A program made the translations under genes and the position numbers. This document shows positions 42,736 through 50,250 of a stretch of DNA of 64,000 nt, piece after piece (position 1 is the stretch's first letter; every line of letters begins with the position of its first letter). The stretch covers positions 930,001 through 994,000 of the forward strand of contig JAGDZU010000001.1 in the NCBI GenBank assembly GCA_049115575.1, read 5' to 3'. The notes under the pieces were generated by a model. The model did not search any database, had not been told where the DNA came from, and saw only the letters and a list, made by a program, of their open reading frames with translations. This DNA comes from JAHEKB01 sp049115575 (lineage in GTDB: Bacteria; Bacteroidota; Bacteroidia; NS11-12g; UBA9320).

Positions 42736-43707
42736 TTAAATAGCTAGAATCTTAGCTAGGTCTATTAGTTTTTGTGATACCGGCTTGTGTTTTCCTATAA
42801 CTTCGGAAAAAGGGGTATGCACTATTTCGTTTGCCACTATTCCAACTGCATGTTGACCCATACCATCCATTAAAGCTTTGACAGCAGATGAACCCAAGCG
42901 AGATGCCAAAATTCTATCTCGCGCTGAAGGTGAACCTCCTCTTTGAACATGCCCTAGTATGGTAGCTCTAATTTTTAAGTCTGGGAACATTTCTTGTAGT
43001 TTCTTTTCCAGAACTATAGCTCCTCCTTGCTCATCTCCCTCTGCCACTACTATGATTGAAAAAGACTTCTTCCTTTTCCCTTTTCTGCTGAATTGTTCTG
43101 TGAGCAAATCCCAATCATTCAAATCTTCAGGGATGAGTGCAGCTTCAGCTCCTCCAGCTATAGCTACATCTAATGCAATAAATCCAGCATCTCTGCCCAT
43201 CACTTCAACAATAAATACTCTCTCATGCGAATGAGCTGTATCTCGTATTCTATCTATAGCTTCTAGTGCAGTGTTAATGGCCGTATCATAACCAATAGTG
43301 AAGTCTGTGCCATACAAATCATTGTCTATAGTTCCAGGTACTCCAATGCAAGGCATTCCAAACTCCTCGTTCAGTTTCATGGCACCTGTATATGAGCCAT
43401 CTCCTCCAATGCAAACTAGACCATCAATACCTTGGCTTTTCAGATGTTCGTAAGCCATGGCTCTACCTTCTTTTGTTCTAAATTCCTCAGAACGAGCTGT
43501 CTTAAGAAAAGTGCCTCCTCTTTGAATAATATTGGCCACAGACTTTCTATCTAAATCTATTATGTCGCCTTCTATCATACCTGCATAGCCTCTGTAAATG
43601 CCTTTAACATTTAGGTTATTATAGATAGCTGTTCTAACTACTGCACGAGTGCAGGCATTCATCCCTGGGGCATCTCCTCCAGATGTATATACGCCAATTG
43701 TTTTCAT
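42736..43707 (-). CDS. pfkA: ATP-dependent 6-phosphofructokinase
   Basis: 323 residues from the ATG at 43707. Nucleotide motif YTSGGDAPGMNA, GGDGS at the ATP site, the catalytic GTIDND (VPGTIDNDLYGTD) and the substrate loop EVMGRDAGFIA mark an ATP-type PfkA. It phosphorylates fructose 6-phosphate in glycolysis. A longer frame to 43854 reads through a terminator hairpin and into the preceding gene, and is rejected. The start codon directly follows the U-run of that terminator, with no -7 element between, so expression must rely on read-through from the upstream lipoprotein gene or on a promoter inside it. Confidence 0.95.
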   Translation of the reverse strand: MKTIGVYTSGGDAPGMNACTRAVVRTAIYNNLNVKGIYRGYAGMIEGDIIDLDRKSVANIIQRGGTFLKTARSEEFRTKEGRAMAYEHLKSQGIDGLVCIGGDGSYTGAMKLNEEFGMPCIGVPGTIDNDLYGTDFTIGYDTAINTALEAIDRIRDTAHSHERVFIVEVMGRDAGFIALDVAIAGGAEAALIPEDLNDWDLLTEQFSRKGKRKKSFSIIVVAEGDEQGGAIVLEKKLQEMFPDLKIRATILGHVQRGGSPSARDRILASRLGSSAVKALMDGMGQHAVGIVANEIVHTPFSEVIGKHKPVSQKLIDLAKILAI

Positions 43708-43738
43708 AAAAAAAGGGTCAGCAATATACTGACCCTTT
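43708..43738 (-). terminator. Intrinsic terminator between the lipoprotein gene and pfkA
   Basis: On the minus strand a perfect 10-bp stem AAAGGGTCAG/CTGACCCTTT with a 7-base loop (TATATTG) is followed by T residues that run straight into the pfkA ATG. Stem positions are 43729-43738 and 43712-43721; the T run is 43708-43714. It can end the upstream transcript or attenuate pfkA. Confidence 0.88.
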
Positions 43739-43759
43739 CTAATTATTGTATTGATAAAT

Positions 43760-44629
43760 TTAGTTTCTGTATTTATAGCGGAACTGGATATAGTCCAAGT
43801 TGTCGCTAGGAGTAGAAACCACATCAGTGATTTCAATGAATGCGTATTTGCCATTTGTTAATTTGATGGCGTAGAATTCATCTTTGGCTGGTGTAATAGT
43901 TGCAGTACCAGAACCGGCTGCATCATTCCAAGCTTGCTCTAACTGAGCAGTGTTGGCCATATTAACCCAGCTGTATCCAGTGATTTTCTTATAGGTAGCA
44001 CCATTTCTACTTCCCCATCTGCCAGGCCAGTTAGAACCTTCAGCTATAGTAATAGAATCTTGGATGTCTTTCCAAGCATTTGGATCTGATGAACCAACTG
44101 AACCTGCTCCCATTTGGTGAGCTCCTTTGTTTGGTCCAATAAAGTTCCAAACTCTGTGTGGTTGTGGAGGGTTGCTGTTATCCATCTCAAAAACAAATAA
44201 ATCATCTCCGCTAGCTAAAACATCTATAGTGATAGTCTTAGTGGTTGAATTACCATCTTTATCTGCGATTGTGAAAGACCATTTTTCTTCACCAACTGAA
44301 TTTCCAGTAGTTCCAACAAAATCAACTCTAAGAGTCTTTGCGCTGAAAGCCGTATCGCACAAAGTACATCCTGCAGGAGTAAGTGCAGCACCACCATCAT
44401 AAGACACAGTGATTTTTAAACTTTCTATATTGCTTTCATGGCTTGCGTTGATTCCAACTTCGAAGTCAGTACCTGTAGGTAAACTAACATCTCCAGAGAT
44501 ATAATCTCCCCCACCAATGAATTCTAATACTGGACTTGGATCTACTGTTTCAGTATCTCCACAATTACTTAGGAACACAGGCACAGCTGCCATGGTTACA
44601 ATAAGAGCTAAAGATTTCAAATTTTTCAT
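43760..44629 (-). CDS. Lipoprotein with Ig-like domain, unknown function
   Basis: 289 residues. Signal with lipobox FLSNC (about C23), so lipid-anchored. An Ig-like/Bacteroidota-type domain (about 45-140: TDFEVGINASHESNIESLKITVSY) is followed by a second domain rich in Trp, Gly and Asn (about 150-289: VWNFIGPNKGAHQMGAG ... YSWVNMANTAQLEQAWND). A CTLC pair lies between. I do not recognise the second domain as enzymatic. The promoter at 44649-44656 would serve this gene and, by read-through, pfkA. Confidence 0.72.
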   Translation of the reverse strand: MKNLKSLALIVTMAAVPVFLSNCGDTETVDPSPVLEFIGGGDYISGDVSLPTGTDFEVGINASHESNIESLKITVSYDGGAALTPAGCTLCDTAFSAKTLRVDFVGTTGNSVGEEKWSFTIADKDGNSTTKTITIDVLASGDDLFVFEMDNSNPPQPHRVWNFIGPNKGAHQMGAGSVGSSDPNAWKDIQDSITIAEGSNWPGRWGSRNGATYKKITGYSWVNMANTAQLEQAWNDAAGSGTATITPAKDEFYAIKLTNGKYAFIEITDVVSTPSDNLDYIQFRYKYRN

Positions 44630-44648
44630 TTCTGTATTTTTATTGGGG

Positions 44649-44656
44649 CAAAGATA
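44649..44656 (-). promoter_or_regulatory. -7 promoter element of the lipoprotein gene
   Basis: TATCTTTG on the minus strand, exact match to TAnnTTTG, 19 bases before the ATG. It lies in the 93-base divergent spacer shared with the Na+/solute symporter gene. Confidence 0.6.
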
Positions 44657-44722
44657 TAATGTTAATTAATTCTGTTACACATAATTTGTAATGTTACTCT
44701 TTTCTTACAAAATTGTGCCTCT

Positions 44723-46450
44723 ATGATACTCTCAGGCCTTGATTTTGTGGTGATTGGACTCTTTATCCTAATTACCATTTCCATTGCCATCTATGTTAGA
44801 AAAACGGCAAATCAAGGTTTAGAAGGTTTCTTTCTCGGAGGAAAAAACTTGCCCTGGTATTTGGCTGGTTTAAGCATGGTGGCAACCACCTTTGCAGCAG
44901 ATACTCCTCTTGCAGTAACTGAGCTTGTCGCCAAAAATGGAATTTCTGGTAATTGGGTTTGGTGGAATATGCTACTCGGAGGAATGTTCACTGCAGTATT
45001 CTACTCTCAGCTGTGGCGTAGAAGTGGGGTTGTTACAGAAACCGAGTTTATCACTTTGAGATATCCAGGGAAGGCAGCAGTATCCTTAAAGAAATTTAAA
45101 GCGGTCTATTTAGGGCTTGCCATGAATTCAGTAATACTGGCCTGGGTGAATTTAGCATTTATAGCTATACTCAAAGTCTTTTTTAATGTAGAAGAGAGTC
45201 ATCTTCTCTGGATAACGGGTGCCGCCATGCTGCTGGTTGCCCTTTATTCAGCAATCTCTGGATTGCTGGGAATAGCCTTAACGGATGCTTTTCAATTCTT
45301 TGTAGCCCTAACTGGATGTATCATACTAGCCGTATTGGTAGTGAACTCAGATCAGATTGGAGGCATAGACGGATTAAAAATGGCTTTGCCCGAAGGCAGC
45401 CTTGATATTATTCCTGCCATTGGAAGTAATGGAACAGGATCTACTTTAAGCATGGGCTTTGCTTCATTTTTGGCTTTTGCTGCTATGATTTGGTGGAGTA
45501 GTTGGTACCCAGGTGCTGAACCGGGAGGTGGAGGTTATATAGCCCAACGCATGTTGAGCACCAAAGATGAAAAACACAGCTTTAAAGCCACCTTATTCTT
45601 TCAATTTGCCCATTATGGCTTGCGACCTTGGCCATGGATAATTGTTGCTTTATGTTCTGTAATCCTTTATCCTGATTTGGCCGACCCCAAATTGGGATTT
45701 GTGCTAGCCATGAAGGACTTTTTACCTTCAGGTCTTAAAGGACTACTTCTAGTGGCTTTTCTGGGTGCTTATATGAGCACGGTTTCTACTCATCTGAATT
45801 GGGGAGCTAGTTATATAGTAAACGATGTTTACCCTTGGAAAGGCAAAAGTGATAAGCATATAGTTACAGTTTCTAGGATTATCACATTCGTAATTGTGAT
45901 TATAGCCTTAGCTGTGACTTCTAGAATAGAATCTATTAGTGCTGTTTGGGAATTCATAATGGAAACCGGAGCAGGTTTGGGCTTAGTTCTTATGTTGAGA
46001 TGGTTTTGGTTTAAAATAAATGCCGAAGCAGAAATAACTGCAACTGTGACACCTGTTGTCATATATGGCATTCTTAAATTTGGCTTGGCCCCCATCTATC
46101 CAGTTTTTGGTGAAAGCATATCTTCCAATCCCACTTCATTCTTTATTACCGTGGGGCTTACAACCATAAGTTGGATACTAGTTGCCATCTATGGACCAAA
46201 AGCGGAAAGCACTCATGTTGAGAGATTCAAATCGAAGATTTATCCTTCTGGTTTTCAGTTATTTAAAACCAAAATTCCGTGGCTTTTATCTTGTTGGTTT
46301 GCAGGTATAATAATGGTTTATTCCTTCCTTTTCTGTACAGGAAAACTCATTTTTAAGGAGTATTCAGAGGCGGGGATGTTGTTTTCGGTCATGCTCTTGG
46401 GAGCTCTTCTTTTTAGGTTATCTGCTAAAAAGGCCAAGCTCTATTCTTAA
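44723..46450 (+). CDS. Sodium:solute symporter (SSS family)
   Basis: 575 residues with about 13-15 membrane helices. The SSS core is evident: FFLGGKNLPWYLAGLSMVATTFAADTPL (helices with the Na+-site small residues), and the EPGGGGYIAQRMLSTKDEKHS loop typical of the sugar/amino-acid branch. The later helix TVSTHLNWGASYIVNDVY also fits the family. Substrate cannot be read from sequence; sugars, amino acids or carboxylates are all possible. Transcribed alone, divergent from the lipoprotein-pfkA unit. Confidence 0.9.
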   Translation: MILSGLDFVVIGLFILITISIAIYVRKTANQGLEGFFLGGKNLPWYLAGLSMVATTFAADTPLAVTELVAKNGISGNWVWWNMLLGGMFTAVFYSQLWRRSGVVTETEFITLRYPGKAAVSLKKFKAVYLGLAMNSVILAWVNLAFIAILKVFFNVEESHLLWITGAAMLLVALYSAISGLLGIALTDAFQFFVALTGCIILAVLVVNSDQIGGIDGLKMALPEGSLDIIPAIGSNGTGSTLSMGFASFLAFAAMIWWSSWYPGAEPGGGGYIAQRMLSTKDEKHSFKATLFFQFAHYGLRPWPWIIVALCSVILYPDLADPKLGFVLAMKDFLPSGLKGLLLVAFLGAYMSTVSTHLNWGASYIVNDVYPWKGKSDKHIVTVSRIITFVIVIIALAVTSRIESISAVWEFIMETGAGLGLVLMLRWFWFKINAEAEITATVTPVVIYGILKFGLAPIYPVFGESISSNPTSFFITVGLTTISWILVAIYGPKAESTHVERFKSKIYPSGFQLFKTKIPWLLSCWFAGIIMVYSFLFCTGKLIFKEYSEAGMLFSVMLLGALLFRLSAKKAKLYS

Positions 46451-46479
46451 CTGGCATACATATTGAACTATAAGGCAGA

Positions 46480-46497
46480 ACGGTTTAATTAAACCGT
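46480..46497. promoter_or_regulatory. 18-bp perfect palindrome upstream of lon
   Basis: ACGGTTTAATTAAACCGT is a perfect palindrome ending 12 bases before the lon ATG, within the 59-base spacer after the symporter gene. It may be an operator or, less likely, a short hairpin. No T run follows, so it is not a terminator. Confidence 0.5.
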
Positions 46498-46509
46498 AAT
46501 ACCGACAAT

Positions 46510-48966
46510 ATGACATTTAACAAGCGATTCGCATTAAGCTCCGATTTACTGGAAGACGAAGAAGGACAAGAAATCATTTCCATTATCACCGATAGTGATT
46601 TTGAAGATGATGAGAAAGGCAATTATCCAGAAACTCTGGCTATACTCCCATTGAGAAATACAGTCATGTATCCAGGAGTAGTTTTTCCTGTTACTGTTGG
46701 GAGGGATAAATCCATCAAGCTTATAAAAGATGCCTATAAAAACAATCGCATTATTGGCGTAGTAGCTCAAAAAGTTCAGGATACCGAAGATCCTAAAAGC
46801 GACGATATCTATACCACAGGCACATTGGCACATATTATTAAGATGTTCAAGATGCCAGATGGTAATACCACTGTAATCATACAAGGTAAGCGCAAATTCG
46901 AGATAGAACAGCTCATACAAACAGATCCATATCTAACAGCTCAAGTAGGTTATATACAGGAAGACAAAATAGATGAGGGCAAAGAGATTATGGCTTTGGT
47001 AGACAACATTAGAGATATAGCTTCTCGTATAGTTGAGATTTCTCCAGCCATTCCTACGGAAGCCAATTTCGCACTTAAGAACATTAACAGTCCTCGATTT
47101 TTGGTCAATTTCATCTCCTCCAATTTGAATGTGTCTGTAGACGACAAACAAGACATATTGGAAACACGTGATTTTGGTAAAAGAGCTAGGTTGGTTTACA
47201 CCCACTTAGATAAAGAACTGCAAATGCTGGAGTTAAAGAACAAAATCCAGACTAAGGTTAAAGTGGATTTAGACCAGCAGCAGAAAGAGTATTTTCTTCA
47301 ACAACAGATACGAGCCATACAGGAAGAACTTGGGCACGACAGTCCAGACCAAGAAATAGAGAATCTAAGAGCGCGAGGAAGAAAAAAGAACTGGGGCGAA
47401 CAGGTGCTCAAGGCGTTCAATAAGGAATTAGATAGGCTTATGAGAATGAATCCGGCCACACCTGATTATTCTGTGAGTTTGAATTATACGGAATTACTTC
47501 TTGAGCTTCCTTGGGATGACATTTCTAAAGACAGCTTTGATCTTAAGAAGGCTAAAGACATTTTAGACAGAGACCATTTTGGTTTAGAAGAAGTTAAAGA
47601 GAGAATACTAGAATTCCTTGCAGTATTAAAACTGAAGGGCGATATGAAGAGCCCTATATTATGCCTTTACGGCCCTCCAGGTGTAGGAAAAACTTCTTTG
47701 GGCAAGTCTGTGGCTGAAGCCATGGGCAGAGAATATGTGCGTATGAGTTTGGGAGGATTGCACGATGAATCTGAACTCAGAGGGCATAGAAAAACTTATA
47801 TAGGTGCCATGCCAGGAAGAATTATCCAATCTCTTAAAAAGGCTGGTAAATCTAATCCGGTGTTTGTACTAGATGAGATAGACAAAATTGGAAGTGACTT
47901 TAGAGGTGACCCATCTTCTGCCCTTTTAGAAATACTAGACCCAGAACAGAATAGCGCATTTCACGATAACTATGTAGATCTGGATTATGACTTGAGTAAA
48001 ATCCTATTCATAGCAACTGCCAATCGCTTGGATACTATACAACCTGCTCTACGAGATCGTATGGAGATCATAGACATTAGCGGTTATACGGTAGAAGAAA
48101 AAATTGGAATTGCTAAAAGACATTTGATACCTAAACAACGCAAAGAACACGGACTCAAAGCCAATCAATTTAAATTGAGCGATAAAAACATTGAGCGTGT
48201 TGTAGAGCATTATACCCGTGAAAGTGGTGTTCGTACTTTAGACAAGCGTCTGGCTTCGCTTTGCAGATTTCAAGCTAAAGAAATTGTCTACGGCAATAAT
48301 CCCAAACCTTCTTTAACCACGGCTCAAATTGAAAAAATACTAGGTAGAAATAAGATTGAAAAAGATCTTTATGAAAACAATGAGACTGCAGGGGTAGTAA
48401 CTGGTCTTGCTTGGACCTCTGTGGGAGGAGATATTCTTTTTGTTGAATCCACCTTAACCAAGGGAAAAGGAAAACTCACCTTAACAGGACAACTTGGAGA
48501 TGTAATGAAAGAATCTGCCATTACAGCTTCTACTTGGCTCAAGGCTCACGCTGAAGAATTTGGCATTGACCCATTGGTCTTTGATCAATACGATGCTCAT
48601 ATACATTTTCCTGCCGGAGCTGTTCCTAAAGATGGACCTTCTGCTGGAATTACCATCTTAACATCATTAGCTTCTTTGATTACACAACGCAAAGTAAAAA
48701 GCAAATTAGCCATGACTGGTGAGATTACACTTAGAGGTAAAGTATTACCCGTAGGAGGAATTAAGGAAAAGATACTAGCTGCTAAGCGAGCTGGGATTAA
48801 AGAGATAATAATGTCATCGGCTAATAAGAAAGACGTTGAAGATATTAAAGCAGAATATATTTCTGATCTTACCTTCCACTATGTAGATAGAATGGATCAA
48901 GTCTTGGAACACGCCCTTCTCAAAGCCAAAGTAAAGAATGCTTTAAATTTTAAGCTCAAGTCTTAA
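46510..48966 (+). CDS. lon: ATP-dependent protease Lon
   Basis: 818 residues. LAN substrate-binding domain (about 40-240) with LPLRNTVMYPGVVFP, a coiled-coil, AAA+ module with Walker A GPPGVGKTS and Walker B FVLDEIDKIG, and a C-terminal protease with the Ser-Lys dyad: S711 in KDGPSAGI and K754 in GGIKEK (spacing of 43 as in E. coli S679/K722). Degrades misfolded and regulatory proteins. The N-terminus carries an acidic extension of about 35 residues. The gene is in a single-gene unit with an 18-bp palindrome before it and a hairpin after it. Confidence 0.97.
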   Translation: MTFNKRFALSSDLLEDEEGQEIISIITDSDFEDDEKGNYPETLAILPLRNTVMYPGVVFPVTVGRDKSIKLIKDAYKNNRIIGVVAQKVQDTEDPKSDDIYTTGTLAHIIKMFKMPDGNTTVIIQGKRKFEIEQLIQTDPYLTAQVGYIQEDKIDEGKEIMALVDNIRDIASRIVEISPAIPTEANFALKNINSPRFLVNFISSNLNVSVDDKQDILETRDFGKRARLVYTHLDKELQMLELKNKIQTKVKVDLDQQQKEYFLQQQIRAIQEELGHDSPDQEIENLRARGRKKNWGEQVLKAFNKELDRLMRMNPATPDYSVSLNYTELLLELPWDDISKDSFDLKKAKDILDRDHFGLEEVKERILEFLAVLKLKGDMKSPILCLYGPPGVGKTSLGKSVAEAMGREYVRMSLGGLHDESELRGHRKTYIGAMPGRIIQSLKKAGKSNPVFVLDEIDKIGSDFRGDPSSALLEILDPEQNSAFHDNYVDLDYDLSKILFIATANRLDTIQPALRDRMEIIDISGYTVEEKIGIAKRHLIPKQRKEHGLKANQFKLSDKNIERVVEHYTRESGVRTLDKRLASLCRFQAKEIVYGNNPKPSLTTAQIEKILGRNKIEKDLYENNETAGVVTGLAWTSVGGDILFVESTLTKGKGKLTLTGQLGDVMKESAITASTWLKAHAEEFGIDPLVFDQYDAHIHFPAGAVPKDGPSAGITILTSLASLITQRKVKSKLAMTGEITLRGKVLPVGGIKEKILAAKRAGIKEIIMSSANKKDVEDIKAEYISDLTFHYVDRMDQVLEHALLKAKVKNALNFKLKS

Positions 48967-49192
48967 AATCAGGTCCAAATTCACTACATGAGATTGCTCA
49001 TATCTATCTATGATATGAGCTTTAATCTATTCACTTTTTACTGTATAACTGACTGTTTTATTGGCAATTAAGCCATAAAGTAACAATAGTCACATTGGTC
49101 AATGACCTATATCATATTTGCGTCATGAGCTTGTAGGTAGGTTCGCATCATAATTAGTAATGAAACTAAGACAACCATTAAACAGTAACACA
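48967..49192 (+). promoter_or_regulatory. lon/nos intergenic region with hairpin and putative nos promoter
   Basis: GCTCATATC (48996-49004) and GATATGAGC (49012-49020) form a perfect 9-bp hairpin followed only by TTTAATCT, so it is a weak terminator for lon at best. ATTGGTCA-A-TGACCTAT (49094-49110) is a near-perfect 17-bp palindrome with one mismatch. CATATTTG (49113-49120) is one base from the -7 consensus, with the palindrome directly upstream, so it is the probable promoter of the nos operon. Confidence 0.5.
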
Positions 49193-49768
49193 ATGAAATT
49201 AAAACACGCATTTGTAGTCCTATTGGGACTGCTCGTGATGCATTCATGTAATAATGCGTCCGAAAACAATGAAGCTTCCAGTGGAAGTGAAACTGAACTC
49301 ACAGGAAATAATCGCGGTCAAGCCTTTATAGAAAGTGATGGATTCGACAAAAACGTTCTTGAGATAGCCGTGAGCACAGAAGGTTTCTCTACTTTGGTAA
49401 CAGCAGTGCAAAAAGCAGGAGTTGAAAACGCTCTAGTAAATGCTGGGCCTCTTACTGTATTTGCACCAAACGACGATGCCTTTGCTAAATTACCAGAAGG
49501 AACAGTGGAAGAACTGATCAAACCAGAAAACAAGGCCACACTCACTAACATTTTAACACACCACGTTACTCCGGGAAAGTACACTATCAAAATGCTTAAC
49601 AAGGAATTAGACAAAGGTCGTTCCCTAGGTGCAGCTTACGGTGAGAATCTAGTTATCACTAAAGAAGGTGACGATTTATATGTGGGAGGAGCTAAAATTC
49701 TTGCCACAGTTGAAGCAAGTAATGGAATCATCCATGTTGTGGACAATGTTATAGTTCCAGCAGAATAA
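49193..49768 (+). CDS. Fasciclin-domain lipoprotein
   Basis: 191 residues from the ATG at 49193; a start 11 codons earlier is in frame but lacks a signal-peptide look. Lipobox VMHSC puts the lipid cysteine at C19. The rest is one fasciclin (FAS1) domain: GFSTLVTAVQKAGVENAL, GPLTVFAPNDDAFAKLP, the ILTHHVTPGKYT turn and the VEASNGIIHVVDNVIVP end, all in family order. FAS1 domains mediate adhesion or interaction. It is the first gene of the nos operon, 11 bases before the cytochrome c gene, so it may be a periplasmic partner of N2O respiration. Confidence 0.9.
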   Translation: MKLKHAFVVLLGLLVMHSCNNASENNEASSGSETELTGNNRGQAFIESDGFDKNVLEIAVSTEGFSTLVTAVQKAGVENALVNAGPLTVFAPNDDAFAKLPEGTVEELIKPENKATLTNILTHHVTPGKYTIKMLNKELDKGRSLGAAYGENLVITKEGDDLYVGGAKILATVEASNGIIHVVDNVIVPAE

Positions 49769-49779
49769 TAATAAAAAAC

Positions 49780-50238
49780 ATGAAAAAATTAAGCTATACC
49801 CTATTGATGGCCCTTATGACTGTTGTATTCTTCAGTTGTTCAAGCGGAAATGAAAATCAAGATGACAGCACTGATACCACTGCAGAGGTAGAAGAAGTAA
49901 GTGATGATCCTATGGAAAACATGGGAATCGGACCAATTAGCAGTGTAGATTTAGCCGAACTTGATGATGCCGAAGTTGCAGTTGGAGAAGAACTGTTTGA
50001 AAGTAAATGTAGCGCTTGCCACAAAGTAGACAAGCAATTTGTTGGGCCTTCAATGGCTGGAATACTCGAACGCCGCTCACCAGAATGGGTCATGAATATG
50101 ATTCTTAACCCAGAGCAAATGGTTGAAGAGGATCCTATAGCTATGGAATTATTAGCGGAATACCTTTCTCCTATGGCTAACCAAAGTCTTACCGAGCAAG
50201 AAGCTCGCTCAATTCTTGAATTTTTTAGAACACTATAA
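49780..50238 (+). CDS. Lipoprotein c-type cytochrome, probable electron donor to NosZ
   Basis: 152 residues. Lipobox FFSC gives lipid cysteine C20, followed by an acidic linker to about 65. One heme-binding CSACH (C77, C80, H81) and a likely axial methionine M132 (SPMANQSLT) make a mono-heme class I cytochrome c (about 65-150). It sits immediately before nosZ, 12 bases apart, and is the plausible direct donor for the CuA site. Clade II clusters usually encode such a cytochrome beside nosZ. Confidence 0.9.
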   Translation: MKKLSYTLLMALMTVVFFSCSSGNENQDDSTDTTAEVEEVSDDPMENMGIGPISSVDLAELDDAEVAVGEELFESKCSACHKVDKQFVGPSMAGILERRSPEWVMNMILNPEQMVEEDPIAMELLAEYLSPMANQSLTEQEARSILEFFRTL

Positions 50239-50250
50239 ATAACCCATAAA

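Noticed and set aside
43708..43854. pfkA start extended by 49 codons
   Set aside because: The extension reads a hydrophobic sequence through a terminator hairpin and overlaps the upstream gene; all other PfkA proteins begin with the MKTIGVYTSGGD segment.
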